The translations under genes and the position numbers were made by a program. Below the pieces are notes generated by a model. That model saw nothing but the letters and a program-made list of their open reading frames with translations, did not search any database and was not told the origin of the DNA. From Brachypodium distachyon (Eukaryota; Streptophyta; Magnoliopsida; Poales; Poaceae), in NCBI RefSeq assembly GCF_000005505.3, contig NC_016131.3:30681001-30745000 (forward strand): DNA of 64,000 nt. Direction: 5' to 3'. Positions 34,363-47,299 of this stretch are shown piece by piece (the stretch's first letter is position 1; each line of letters starts with the position of its first letter).

Positions 34363-34443
34363 ATTCCTCCGATCCATAATTCTGTCGTTGTTTTAGTACA
34401 AATTTGAACTAAAACAACAACAAGAATTATGGAACGGAGAGAG
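34363..34443. mobile_element. Stowaway-like MITE, 81 bp
   Basis: ATTCCTCCGATCCATAATTC pairs with GAATTATGGAACGGAGAGAG. TA is present at 34361-34362 and 34444-34445. The interior TCGTTGTTTTAGTACAAATTTGAACTAAAACAACAA is palindromic. Confidence 0.8.
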
Positions 34444-34756
34444 TATATTAGACGGTACAAAGCACCACTCTACGGAGTACAAAATTTCGCCCAGTCTAAA
34501 ACAATAGGTAAGTTCTCATTGTTTTTTTGCTCATGTTATCGATAAATGGTACTCCGCAGTGATGCAAGATTAGTCAGGCTCGAGCCAGTGTACATGTATT
34601 CCTGAAGTGTAGGGCAATGCAGTCGAGTGGTGAAAGTCAGGCATCAATTAGTCTCCCAGTTGACTCCAAAAACCTTATTGCGGGCCTTGCAACTTACAAG
34701 TTCTCACAACTACAAAGGCCTGAAGATTACTTCGCTTCTCCGTAGAGCATGTCGAT

Positions 34757-34788
34757 CGATCGAGAGAGAGAGAGAGAGAGCGAGAGAG
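34757..34788. repeat. GA microsatellite
   Basis: An alternating GA tract of about 30 bp with one C interruption, next to a short GATCGATCGA. Confidence 0.8.
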
Positions 34789-35307
34789 ATGTTGATAGTT
34801 GTCAGGATTGCTGGACCTCCTAGCGTGGAGCTTTGTAGCAAACATAAGCTTTTCCTTGAGTGGTCGAGATTTAATATTGAGCCCAGAAAAAATCAGAGCA
34901 CATCTCTTGTCTCTATCAAGCGACCTAAAGAAGATACTAGAAGGGGACTTTCGTCGCCGACTTTACTAGCTTGCAGTTGTCAGTTGAACTAATGTTGCTA
35001 GTTATCACAAAAATGAATAATAACTGTGACTTGAACTTAACTAGGAAACTTGGAATAGATAGCAGAACTTAAAGTGGACCGAGATACACGGGTTCTCTCG
35101 TGTCAACTCTCTCTAACATGGTTGCACATATAGAAGCACATATATGCAATTGATCTTTGCATGTAAATAGACAAATATAATAATCGATAAAAAATAATAT
35201 CATCTGTACATGCAACACATCCTAATATTCATACACCCTGCATCCACAAAAGTGTAAGGCTAATACTTGATATCCAAGAGTATAGGAGATCGAAGCATTC
35301 TTTGGTA

Positions 35308-35415
35308 TCACTCCGTTCCATCTCAAACAAAATTGCTAAAAAAATGGATGTAACTATTCCTAAAAAATGTCTAGATACATGTAATATTTCGACAAGAATT
35401 ATGGAACGGAGGGAG
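35308..35415. mobile_element. Stowaway-like MITE, about 108 bp
   Basis: CACTCCGTTCCAT at the left and ATGGAACGGAGGGAG at the right, with TA at 35306-35307 and 35416-35417. The interior AAAAATGTCTAGATACATGTAATATTTCGACAAGAATT matches the elements at 33965 and 63507. Confidence 0.75.
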
Positions 35416-35944
35416 TAGTATTTTAACCCAATTTATTGTTCAACACATGAGGAGGCAAAGAATACCAACAAGACTTTAGCAGCTGAAATGTCAACACAAC
35501 CACATATGTGCTCAAAAGGATCTTAAAGAAATGATGTGAAAGTTTGCACATCTAAACAAAGCAGCAATTCTCAGTTTTTCCGAAGAAAGATTCGACAAAA
35601 GGAACTATCAAGAATAAAAGCCTAGGCACAATATGAAAATAATGAGACTTTGGATGGATAAGATCAAACATGTAATGACGATGAAAGAATAAAGCACCAG
35701 GTTGATAGTTGTGATTAGTTAATAGAGAAATAAGTATAACACATGTTAAATAATAATTTGCACAATTTTTTCATGAACTAGCTGACGAGCACAGAATAAT
35801 TGCATACAACATCCATGGTAAAACAAACTCACAGAAGGATGCAAGTAAATTTGTTTTGTTCTTATTACTCATACAGCAGTTGCATGTTATCATCTCGAAA
35901 AGGGAAAGCAAGCTCTTTCTTGAAAATGCAGAAACTCCTGTTCA

Positions 35945-38222
35945 TCAGTCTTCTTTGCCATAGTTGTAGATAATCTCAATCTGCAAAGGTCATATTACCA
36001 TTTTAAAGGCAGTGCAACAGTTCCATATGAAAAATAGATAAACAAAGGGAAACAGTAACATCTCTAAAATGGAACAAATAGACTCATGACAGCAAAAGAA
36101 GTCAGGGGTAACTACCAAACTCTTATTCCTACAGTATGTGGCAAACATCATGGAAATTGCAGTCAGCAGCAGCATGCATGAGATCATATAGTTAAAAAAA
36201 AGGTTTAAACGCCTCTCACACAAAAAGGTTTAGTAGAAAGGAAGTCCGTGGCGAACTGAGCCTAGCTCAGGTGGTTGGTTCCTTGTGGTGGAACCAGCCC
36301 ACCCAGGTTCAAGTCTCCGATTTGACATGGGTGCTTGCATTTCCCTGGATTTATTCCAGGAACTAACCGGCATTGTGCTTTCAGTGGGAGTGACGTACCC
36401 GTCAACTACGAGGCGCCTGTGGTGACTTCGTCAATCTCAAGATGATGTGCCGGACCAGTCTCTCGAAGGTGCTCATAGTGGTAGGGTGTGCGTGCGTGTG
36501 TTCATAGGGGTGAGTGTGCGTGCGTACTTGTGAGTGTCTGCGTCTGTACTGTGTTTCCTCAAAAAAAAAAGAAAGGAAGTCGGTGCGCATTTTAACAGAC
36601 AAAAGCTCTCCAAAGTAAGACTTTGCTTTGTTCAACAAAGCTGAACTGAGATCTGCATAGTGTGATATTTTTAGACATTTCATGGTAGAAACTCCGTATA
36701 AGCAGTAAAAAACATAATTCATTGCACTATTTAAATAAACTGACTATATGTTATTACCCCTTCAGGTGGAGGAGGGTTCCTTGTGAATTTGGTGCCACCA
36801 GGAGCCCATGGAACTGCAGAGATTTGAACAACCATATAAGATAAATTTCTTAATCTCATTGATCAGAAGAATGAAGAGTCACAGGATAAAAAAACACAAA
36901 TTGCATTTCTTAAACAGGTACCATATGGTAAAACAGTGATGGCATCAAAGGAAAGCACAACTATGATGCACATGAGTAGTTCGTTATAGGCAGTAAGATA
37001 CTACAGTATTGAAAACAGCTGTTCTAAGAAAATGGCATGTTTTTCAGTTTACTCTAAGCACATTGATTCATTGATCATGAAGGAAAGTATCCACAGCAAC
37101 AAAAAAACTCAAATATGTCATTTGCACAGATGTATATGATAATAAAGTTGAACCAGCCTCTGTTCTCAGGAATTAATTGGTGGTAAAAATAAATTATCCT
37201 AAATGGGAATAACATGCAGATAAAATGAACATGCAACAAGTTTGTGCATTTCTGGCTTCAAGAAGTAACCACCGAGTAACAAACAAAGATTATCACATCA
37301 ACAGATCAACTCATCACATTAGTAGTTGTGACTAGCAACACACCTCACACGTAGACAGGTAGAAATCTTAGATAAACATGAATATTCTTTTAAAGAAAAG
37401 GACGTCCCCGGCTGCTACTGAATGCTAATAAGCAGTTTTACAAACCAGCAAAAGGAAATAGCAAGATAAGGTGATGACGGAAGTGATGACTAGACATGAA
37501 ATGTTGCCATTTAAACCATTCTAATTAGGCAGTCCAATAGAACAAAGCAAGGTTCAGCTCACAACTTCGGTGATCCCTACATACTCATTGGCAATACCAG
37601 TTCTAATAGATAGAAATCCTTCGACTAAATGATCAGTTACTCATTGCTCAACCGCGGGATGAAACAACAATTGCCACCACCCTACATGATTGACTACGCA
37701 ATACTGGATCCACAAGCAGAGGCAGCGACAGCAGGAACAAAAGGCGCGAGCATTTCAAAGCATACCGATGTAAGGATCTGGGTGCTGGAAGTTCCTCTGC
37801 TGTGCTTCCGCGTCATCGATAAGCCTATCGATCACGTCCAGGTTCTCCTGTCACACGCACGAGAAATCCATTAGAACACCACCGGAATCGACATCAGATG
37901 CGAATCGTCAGCGAGACAAAGGGGGGAGACATAAATAGAGAGAGATGTAGCGGCGAGAAGGAAATCATTACCACATTTCTATTGGCCTCGAACTTGTCCC
38001 TGAGATCAGACGCCTGCACGGGAGAAGAGAACGGGATCAGATCCGCGAGGGGCGGAGAGATCGGGAAAGGGGGAGAAGGCAACGAGGGGCGCTCACGTCC
38101 TGGTAGAAGAGGTGGCGGTGGACGGCCCAGTTGAGGGTGTCCTTGAGCGCGCGGCGGTAGAGCAGCCGCACCCGCTCCTTCTGCCCCGCGCGCCGCGCCA
38201 GGTACCCCGCCGTCGTCGACAT
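35945..38222 (-). CDS. NADH dehydrogenase (complex I) 1 beta subcomplex subunit 9, B22/LYR protein
   Basis: Five exons on the minus strand: 38222-38097, 38013-37972, 37847-37766, 36813-36758 and 35980-35945 (113 aa, normal for the plant family). All junctions are GT-AG and in frame. It matches the CIB22/NDUFB9 family: residues 14-33 include KERVRLLYRRALKDTLNW with the Leu-Tyr-Arg (LYR) motif at 21-23, then AVHRHLFYQDASDLRDKFEAN, HPDPYIVPWAPGGTKFTRNPPPPEG and a YNYGKED end. LYR subunits dock the mitochondrial acyl carrier protein, and NDUFB9 is an accessory subunit of the complex I membrane arm. The ATG at 38222 opens with MSTTAGYLARRA as in relatives. Intron 4 contains an Au-type SINE in opposite orientation. 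Confidence 0.96.
36251..36570 (+). mobile_element. tRNA-derived SINE (Au-like) in intron 4 of NDUFB9
   Basis: The 320 bp body has a pol III A-box-like TAGCTCAGGTGG (36263-36274) and B-box GGTTCAAGTCT (36306-36316). It ends TTTCCTC plus a ten-A tract. A 15 bp target duplication, GAAAGGAAGTC(C/G)GTG, flanks it at 36236-36250 and 36571-36585 with one mismatch. Its order and 5' end resemble the Au SINE family of grasses. It lies antisense to the host gene. Confidence 0.88.
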
Positions 38223-38339
38223 CGACCTCGCCGCCGCAACCGCTTCTTCTTCTCGAAGCTTCTCTCTCCTCTCCTCTGCGTTGGTGGGGATTTGGATTGG
38301 GAGCCGAGGAGGCACGATCCGGTAGGTTGGCGATTAGCC

Positions 38340-39340
38340 TGATAGGCCTATATGGGCTTTAGCTGGGTCTTTCCGGGCCGAATTGAATGGGCCAGTTTGG
38401 CGCATTGGTGCCCTCAACAGAATGAAATGGATAGGACCATAAAAAAATCTCAAAAAGAAAATGATCAGTCAAAAACCATGCTCCTGACGTGAAGAAAACC
38501 CTAGCAGCCGCGGTGGTTTGAAGATTATTGGTTTCCCTCGCCTCCGACCGCTGCCTTGGCGCTGCGAGATGGATAACTTCGATTCCTCTTAAGAGTATTT
38601 AGAGGTTGGTTTTGTTCGGCAACGTTACGGCGGAGGTTGCGAGGTCGTCTCGAGTAAAAGTATTCTGATTCTTCCTCTGCTGTGGAGATGCCTCAATAGG
38701 CGTTGCCGCGGAGCCAAAGAGTTTTAGTCGTCGTAGGTTCAGTGCACCGGATCTAACAGATTTTGACTTTGTGTACTCGCAGATCCATTTATACATATCT
38801 GTTGAGTTTTTGTCAATGCGTCAGAGTGCTTTCATTGGTTTTATCTTTTGTATTTTTGGAACTTTTCTCTGGCGTTCTGGTGAAAATCTTGCAGTTCGAC
38901 GACTTGTACTTTTATGGGATCATCCCCGATCCAAGTACATTCAACATTCACGACTTTTCATATTTTTGGATTGAGCGGCTCAAAGGGGCTTTCTGAAACT
39001 TTTGAAGGTAGTCAAGTTTGTGCATGGATACGAATGGCTACATTGCCGCTCAAGTCTGATTGCAGTCATCATGTTGAAGCGTTGGCAGTATTTCATGTTG
39101 CAAAGAATGATGCCATGCGGAGAAGATGTTTTTAAGAGATTACATTGTGATTTTTAATTATACCTGCAATGGTTCTCGAGTTTGAATAAAGCTACATGTT
39201 ATTCTAAAAAAACTAAAAAAAAAATCTCAAAAGCAAATTTCAAAAATAAAAAACAGAATAAAATGTACTATGGAATAGTAGTATTTTTCTAGTTTTACAC
39301 CCAAATTTTAGTATTTCTGATTTACCTTCTAGAATAATTA
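38340..39340. other. Upstream flank of NDUFB9 and unclassified sequence
   Basis: The first 150 bp are probably promoter. About 38480-39190 is moderately GC-rich, then ends with an AATAAA-like signal (GAATAAAGC near 39186) and A-rich sequence. It could be an old retroposed transcript, but no protein was recognised. Confidence 0.35.
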
Positions 39341-39422
39341 CTCTCACCGGCCGGAATTACTTGTCACTGATTTAGTACAACTTTGTAGTAAATCTGTGAC
39401 AACTAATTCCAACTGTAGTGAG
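39341..39422. mobile_element. Stowaway-like MITE, 82 bp
   Basis: CTCTCACCGGCCGGAATTAC and GACAACTAATTCCAACTGTAGTGAG are partly complementary ends, with TA at 39339-39340 and 39423-39424. The interior TCACTGATTTAGTACAA is shared with 24072-24152. Confidence 0.7.
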
Positions 39423-39544
39423 TAGTTTCTTTCTTGATGTCGAAAAAATAATTTCATCACTAAGAAATACACTCTAGGGTGTACAAATGTTTTGAAATTT
39501 CTCTACGTCTTCCATTTTTTGTACTCTTAGTTAGTTAGTTACTA

Positions 39545-39791
39545 CACCGTCCGTTGCTAAATACAATATGTTGTAGCTTTGTTCTAATTCAAAATTTTAA
39601 TGTTTGACCAAGTTTACAAAAAAAGTCTGCCAGGATCTTCAACTCTAAATTAGTTTTGTTAAAGTCGTCAAGATATATGTTCGTGGTATACTTATTTGAT
39701 ATTATCGATATAGTAATATATCTTTCTATAAACTTTGTAAAACCTTAAGAAGGACAATGTTAAAATATCTTACATTTAAGAACAGAGGTAG
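39545..39791. mobile_element. Stowaway-like MITE, about 247 bp
   Basis: CACCGTCCGTTGCTAAATAC at the left; TTACATTTAAGAACAGAGGTAG at the right is roughly its complement. TA flanks both ends. The AT-rich interior (GTTTGACCAAGTTTACAAAA, GGTATACTTATTTGATATTA) is typical of larger Triticeae Stowaways. Confidence 0.6.
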
Positions 39792-39793
39792 TA

Positions 39794-42434
39794 CTTACCT
39801 TGAGATCTAAAAATGCACTCCCCCGTTAGCTTTGAATTTTTAAAGATCTCCAATAAGTTGATACAAGAGAATTGATGTAATGTTGAATCGTGGAAAAATT
39901 AAGGTGAGAATGAACTGCTCTTATGCACCCAACTTCAACTTCACTCAGCCCAACCAACTCCAAACAGAAGTTACGGTGAACATATGTCATAAATAAAAAG
40001 TTCTACATTTCATTTAGAAGCTTCTGGCGTGTAGAATGTGACAAAAGAGAGTACATGACTAAGGAATCTATATAATTAACTCGAATTAAAATATGAGCCA
40101 ATAGCTGAAACAAAACTGGAAGTCAAATATTCCAGCTCTAGTCAAGCTGACCTTGGTAATGAAAAGTTCCTTTTGTAGTTTGCTACTTTTTGCCGCTTGC
40201 TGCCGGTCTTTGATAGCCCTCTATGTGTTTGTAAATGGACGTTGAAACGTTCAAGGATGAGTCCGCAGAAAATAAAAGCTCGACGATGTGACGATGGAGA
40301 TTGGTATACGGTCTACGTGTCTCCCTGGCAGCGGTATAGGGTACCGTAAAAAACCTCTAATCAATTGATATGGTCTCGAGAAACAGTTACTCCGTTGATA
40401 TTGCTGACATAAAACTTAATCCATCAAGGTGTATAGTGTCTAATTCTTTAGTAAAAAAAGTGTGACGTTTTTAGCATGGATATGCAAAACGTTTAGAATT
40501 TAATCTGTGAATATTTTCGCGAAATATAAGGATTTTCAGACTGAACAGTATGTGATATATTTAACTCCACTAGTACAATGCCCGTGCGTTGCAAGGGGAC
40601 AACAAAATTAAGCATACGAGCACCGATAAAAAAATCATTATTCACAAACGATTACATTGTTTGTGACTTATCACTCATTGATATTGCGCATTGCATAGAA
40701 TTAGCGTCATCTCTAGCGTTGAAAATGGAATTCTTGTGAAATTAATGATAATCCCCCGGCTCGAAATATTTGTCGCACTGCCTTATACGGTATTGTTTTA
40801 ACAAAAAAGAAACCCATCTAATTCTAATCTTGTCAACGCGGCACATTTCTCAAACTTGGTCTCCTTCCTCCGTCGTCCCCACCGAGCTCCGCGCCCGCAT
40901 CCCCTCCCTCTCCACCTCCCTTCGAGCGTCCGCATCCGCATCTGCTTTGCTCGCCGTCGGAGGTCTCACGCGGGGGTCGTGCCACCTCACCCTGCTCGCT
41001 GCCGGTGGGGGGTTCTCCCTCCTCGGTTGACGCATCCTGCAACTCCAGTGGGCCAGCCTGATAAAATTTGATCTACACAGCAGCAGTAGGGTGATTACTC
41101 TGAGAAAATTTGATCAACACATCGCAAAAATCACACAACGGCATGAAGATTACTCATGTAGTACTTTGATAAAATTGGATCAACACATAGCAAAATCACA
41201 CAGCCACATCAAGATTCGTTTATTACGCTTGTAGTCCTCTGTTAACTCCCGTAGTCTGCCACCAATTCATGTTCCACGTACTGTTAACTGAACTGATATG
41301 AGAAGCACTACTACTAACTGGCACTAAATAAAACAGGAAAAGTTAGTCTATTCAAAGGCTATGTGCAAATCTCTTCAGCAAAACACAGTATTGGTGAATT
41401 AACAACAGAAAATGAACCCCCGCAAAAAACAACAACAGAAAATGAAGTTCCTGTTTCAGTTCTTGCTATTCTGCTTGAAAGCAATCTATTGCAAAAAGGA
41501 GAGAAGTGGCGTGGTGTGCCATCGCTGCTGCGGTCTTCCTCCTCGTGGCCCTCTTCCCGTCCCACTCCTCCAGGACCAAGTTGCCCCCGACGCTGGACGC
41601 CGCTCGAGGGCGCAACAACATACTGCAGCGTCTGGATCCGTGCCCGCAGCGAGATGATGGGGCTCGTGGCCGTCGGGCTACCTCGTCGTCGTTCCCTCCT
41701 CCTCTGACGCGTGATCCATGCCGCGCCCCCTCCTCGGATGCCTGATGCATCGGCCTTGCCTGGCAAAGCAAAGGGAGGGAAGGAGGCGAAGGCGGGGGCG
41801 CTAGAGGGGGCGACGGCGCAGATCGGGAGGGTGGAGGCGGAGCGGGGGCGGCGGCGCAGAACCAGATCGAGAGATTTTTTTAGTGGACCCACACGGCTCG
41901 ATCCCGTGGGGTTGGATGTACTTGCCCGACGGTTTTTAGCGCAGACGGACGACGACGAAGGAAGCTTTCCTCCTTTTATTATTTGAAGAAATTAGCACAG
42001 TATGTTTGCATATTACAACAGAATTCAGATGCCAGAGCCTTTTGTTAGTTTTTTTTAGCAAATTTCATTTTGGAGATAAATTAAGATACAACTGAAAATC
42101 TGATTGCACCAAAAAAAACTGAAAATCTGATTATCATTTTTAGTTCCTAGCAAATTTCCGTTGTACCTCAAAATGACACCGGTGACTCAAAAGAGTACCA
42201 TATATAAGAATTATGTCGCTTATATACCCTAATGAACGAATTGACATGATAGACTCCATTTCATCATTTTCACAACTATCAGACTCATGTATAGAAGGGA
42301 ACTTAATTCTTGCAAGGCACCTCCTATATATGGCATCGGTTTGTTTAACCCTAACTCCTCCCATGCCGCTTGTCACCCATGTCAAAGGGAGAGGTAGAAG
42401 CATAGGCACAAAGTAGGTCAAGCAACGGAATGAT
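39794..42434. other. Intergenic stretch, repeat-derived in part
   Basis: The sequence AGTACAATGCCCGTGCGTTGCAA near 40574 is a repeat end common in grass genomes. Two GC-rich patches (40850-41040 and 41500-41870) have long frames on both strands, caused by composition, with no recognised domain. No gene is called. Confidence 0.4.
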
Positions 42435-45400
42435 TGTGAAACGACCGTCCCCGTACAGGGTTCGATCTCTGTGCTTATAGTGCTAGTCCTTGGATCGACT
42501 CACTAGCACACACAGTTCAAGATGTAATATCGAGAAACAAAGGTCAAGTAATTTATTACATCGTCATCATTCAGAACTTTATAGTACTTACAACTTTGTA
42601 TAACCACTCGGGTTAGCATTGAAAGTTATCATAAATTCTTCAGCAGCGGAAGACGAAGGAAAAGTTGAGCCATTGCAACACCACAGAGAGCGCATGTTGG
42701 AATGCAGGCTCGTGACCCAACAACGTAACCTTACTCATCGTCGGAATTCCCTGCAACAATTTAAAGGTTGCAGCCACTAGGATCAATACATTGAATGTAT
42801 TGGCAAGTTCACCGGGGATTATAACAGATTCTATCAAATATATGGAATTATTGGCTATGTGGAGATCAGGCTTTTTGGCGTGGAAGCAATTAACATAAAT
42901 TTTATCCTACTACGATTGAATTTTACAGTAAGATAAATCTATTGGACATCAGGTAGAAACACCGATGCTCCTATTAAAACTAAGGACATTGAGTATACAC
43001 ATCAATGCTCTTAACCCAAGTTTAAACCATTCACTTTATTTAGAATTGAATGAGTGGGACCTTACTTAGTTTTCATATCCAACTGCTCATAATTCGTCCA
43101 TAACCGGGGACACGGCTAAGTACTTAGTTTTGACACTCTCGAGAGGTTGTACACATTCCCCACAGGAAACCGACGGGTTAATCCCTTGCTGTCCTCAGGG
43201 TTGAGTAGCAACGGCGTCGATTACGAGATTTTCAGAAATAATTCTCTAGACCACGAGAGAATCACGCTCCACCTACACTGCTACATCATTACAATTCTGC
43301 GGGTCTAGGTTCATACAACATACTCTATTCTCGCCAGAGCCCATATAGCATGTGGTTGTACTGGAAGCAATTTAAATAGGAACCCAATTCAGCCTCTGGT
43401 TACCCCGGGTGGCATTCCACATTTGCGACGCAGGCGCTCCCCGAATCCACGGGAGACACGACCATGGACCTCCCGAATCCACGAAGAGACGACTCAGAGG
43501 GCCCCATAGAAATGGATCTGACGTCGCGTACATCCATAGTACTCAAAGCCGCCCACCCAGGATGGTTCATTAGGGGTTGATTTTAGCCATACTTCAAAAA
43601 TAACATTTACACCAACAAAATTTCTAGAATGAAAGTGGTTCCCTCCCATGCATATTTACATAGCACGGCTAACCGTAAACTAGTATGATGGCTATTGGTG
43701 AGGATTTGACGGCGAGGAAAATCTATTCTATTAGGACAACATAGCTAGCATAAATATAATAATTTAATCCTAATGCAATTTTACAAACAACGCTAATGCA
43801 TATAGGATTAAAAATAAGTGCAATGATAGGTGATCATGATCAAGATGAACTTGCCTTGTCCAAAGTTGTTGCTGTTCTCACACTCTTCGCAAAGACAGGG
43901 TTCGCACTCCGAAAGATCTAGCAATCAAACATATAGCAAAATAAACAACCATACAATACATACAAGCAATCAAATAAAATATGCCATGATGCCATGCACA
44001 TGATGCAATCCTAAATTTGGTTTCTGTCACAAATAATTTGTTTAGTGATTTAAATCTATGTGATGAATTGTTAGAATCATGTTCATGGTGTGGAAAAAGG
44101 AAATCATTAAACAAAGCCAGTTTAATCCATTTTAAGCTAGATTATTCTAACTTTGGCGATACATTCATTTTTATACATAAACAAATTTTCTTCTGGTTCC
44201 ACTGGGTAGAGGGTACATCTAGGAAATTTTAAGAGTGGGTAAATCGTCCAAAATAGTTTTAAATCAATTTTTATGTGATAAAGTGCAAAGTTAAGCATTC
44301 TGTCATTTGGTCCTGTTTGAGTTGTCCAAAACTGAAAACAAACTGTGCCAAAAGATTATACATGCCATGAGGATTCCAAAAAGGTGCAGTTCATCAAATT
44401 TGGCCAAACGGTTCAAAAGTTATGAGTGTTTGAAGTTCTAGGGGTTTTTCTGCAATTTTACCATTTATTTCGTCCGGGAACAAATTTTACATTTTATTAC
44501 ATGCCACGTGGCGTCCTCTGATTCGCCGGTACCGGTTCGGGGTCCAAATAAAAGATGGTCATCCGATCTTACTTAAAACATGATGGACGACTGAGATCAA
44601 GGGATACCCCTTCGTTTTAAGTAATCTAATCTCGGCCGTTGGCCGAGATCCTACCGTCCAGGGTGACCATGCTCACCTCCGGTGAGCCAAGGGCTTCGGC
44701 GGCGAGCTCCGGCGGGGGCGGCGTCACGGGCAGGCGGCGCGCGGGTGCTCCGATGGCCTTCAGGTGTCGGGAAAGACGTAGGCGAGGGCGGCGCGGCGAG
44801 ACGGAGACGGTGACGCGGGCGATTCTCCTCGGCGTGGACGGTGGCGTCGCCTAGGACGGCAGGAAGCGGCGGTGGCGTCGGTGAGCTCCGATCGATCGGC
44901 GTCGTCGGCTAAGGTGCACCAAAATAGAAACCGAGCGCGTCAAAAAGTGCGCAAAGACCTGGGGAAGCAAACTAGGTTGGGCATCGGGTCTAAGACTCAC
45001 CGTGACGTCCACGGGGACCAAAGGGACGGCGGCAGCGGCAACTCCGGCGAGGAATTACGGCGGCGTGGGCACGAGTTGGCCGGGGTGGTGTGGGGGAAAA
45101 GAGAGAGGGGGAAGCCCTTTTTATAGTGGCGCGAGGGGGATCTTAAAGATGGGCTCTAAATCGTGAAATGAAGGTGGGTGTAATGGCGGCCGGTGCTAGA
45201 TTCGCGGACTGGGGGTTGAAGATGACTGACAGGTGGGCCCCACCTGTCAGGGACCGTGGTGCACACGGGCGGCGGCTGGCTGGGCGGGGCGGCGGTTCGG
45301 CCGGTTCGCGAGGCGGGGCCGGTTCGCAGCCGGGTCGAGTGCGGGCGCGACTGGGCCGTTTCGGCCCATTTGGCCGGGCCGGTCCGGTTTCCCTTTTTTT

Positions 45401-45864
45401 TGTTCTTTTTTTTCTCCTTTTTTTTTGTTTTTCCTTTATATCTTTTGATTTTGAACTCCAAAAGACGTCAAATAAATTTCAGAAAATTTGTAAAATCATA
45501 TCCTCAAATGCCATAGCATCTGGGACTTGATTTCCTCCAAAAGTAAATTATTAAAAATAGTTTTGCTTATATAATTGCCTCTAGTGCAATAATATTTAGA
45601 AACAAAATAGTTTTTCAACTCCAAAATAAATTCCAAGAATTATGGGGTAGCTCATCTTATTGCATTAAACCCCTTCCTATTGTCAAAACCCCATGGTTTG
45701 AAAAATTCCAAAAAAAAATGCAAGGGATATTAAAAGGTAAAAGCTTAATATAAAGGTTTTAAATTTTTTAATTCCTTGGTTTAAAGTGTTCAAAATGCAT
45801 AAATGGTATGATGCTCATGAGTGCAAATGTATGATGCAAAGTTTGTGAAAATTGGGATGTTACA
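42435..45864 (-). mobile_element. Probable gypsy-type LTR (solo or truncated), 3.4 kb
   Basis: Read on the minus strand it starts TGTAACATCCCAATTTTCAC and ends GGGACGGTCGTTTCACA, both with the TG...CA border of LTRs. A CTATAAAAAGGG TATA box at 45115-45126 is followed by a GC-rich leader and a long tail, matching U3-R-U5 order. No gag or pol, primer-binding site or polypurine tract lies beside it. The 5 bp flanks (ATGAT and GGCTG) do not match, so it may have arisen by recombination or lost one end. Confidence 0.5.
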
Positions 45865-47236
45865 GGCTGCCGGAGAAACGACGACCTTTTGGTATGAAAA
45901 TATACCCCTTTTTTTCCTATGTGTTATTTTGCAACAAAAAAGTCATTGGGTGAGTTCGTCGTCTGGTCAGGCTAAACAAACCCACATTCCTTAGGGGCAC
46001 ATTCCTAAAATACGCTTTTATGTGTCATCCCGGTCATCAACCACGTGAGCCCTAACAGGTATGTCGGTTTGAGGCGTAATGTTGTGTCTGTTGGGTCCAT
46101 TGTTGGAATAAATCTTAAATGGCGATATTTAATTTCTGGCTACAAAATGGAATTAATTTATTCAAGTATATTTCTTTAGGCTACATTATTAGATTTTTAT
46201 TTAGAACGGGCTACATTATGAATTGATCACTTGTACGCATAGTGATGTCGAAAGTTCTTGGCTTAAGTGGATCCATGTTACCATGTCTAAAGAAGTCTAC
46301 TGCCCTGACACTGCGGACCCAGGCCAAGACAATAGGAGTGACGTGTGGGCTCAGTCTAGGTTGGCCCTAGCCCAGTGCGTAAGTATATATAGGTATTGTT
46401 TACATCTTTTCGACCCACAAAAATTGCTAGGCCCATTGTTTTTTCAACCCGGGATCTCTCTCCTTTTCATTACTTGCATAACGAAAATACAAAGTTTGTC
46501 CATCACCCCACACACATCGCAGTTAGAACGAGCAGAAGGGGGATAGGAGAGGACCGGACACTATCGGAGCAGGAAACCCGTTGACCAGCCCCCGCAATCA
46601 GGAACTAACTAAAGGACGAAATCTTCCCCCTAATCTAGCCCTGCCAACAGTTCAGAAACGAAAAGCAAAGTTCAGTTCAACAGTTCAGTGCAGAAACAAA
46701 AATTGCTAGGCCCATTGTTTGAAGTTCGTCTTGCGCCAATCTCAGCACGGCTGCACGGGCCCTGCCCTGTACACACCCACATACTCCTACCAATACACGA
46801 CTACACGCTACAGTTAGCAGTTGTTAGTAGCAGTACAGTTTACGACGAAACTAGCCATCTACTCGTAATAAACAAGAACACAGGTACCTTTCTGAAGCTT
46901 CTCACAAACTGCCATAATTTATTAGCAGTAGCTTGTTCAGTGGCTTGGAACCTTCGCGTGTCAGTTTCTGTAACCTCTGCTTAGTGATAACCCCCGAACA
47001 GTCAGCCAGTCAGAGAGAGTATTTTACTGCACCCAATGATGCAGCATTATCGTAGTCCTACTACTAAATCGTGATGAGGTACTAGTACAGTGTTTGTTTA
47101 TGCCAGAGATAGATGCTTCTGTACTGTACCTGCCTGCTCCCTTCTGGCTACAGAACATTTCTTTACTCAGGCGAAGGCGTCGATCCGCTTGCGGTGCGCC
47201 ATTTTCCTTGTGGATCTAAGCTCCAAGTCAAATATA
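45865..47236. other. Intergenic stretch without a recognised gene
   Basis: It contains a 25 bp exact direct repeat (ACAAAAATTGCTAGGCCCAT plus TGTTT) at 46417-46441 and 46696-46720. Nothing else is supported. Confidence 0.5.
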
Positions 47237-47299
47237 TTCCGTAGGTCCCAAAATAAGTGATTATACAAATTCACGTTATTTATTTTGGAATGGAGTGAG
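47237..47299. mobile_element. Degenerate Stowaway MITE, 63 bp
   Basis: ATTCCGTAGGTCCCAAAATAAGTG pairs with TTATTTATTTTGGAATGGAGTGAG. TA lies on both sides. ATACAAATTCACG in the middle links it to the elements at 23970 and 54498. Confidence 0.6.

Noticed and set aside
41359..41892. 177-residue minus-strand frame
   Set aside because: GC-driven; frames are open on both strands at the same place and there is no family motif.
42435..45864. Complete solo LTR with target duplication
   Set aside because: The borders look right but the flanking 5-mers differ, so completeness cannot be claimed.
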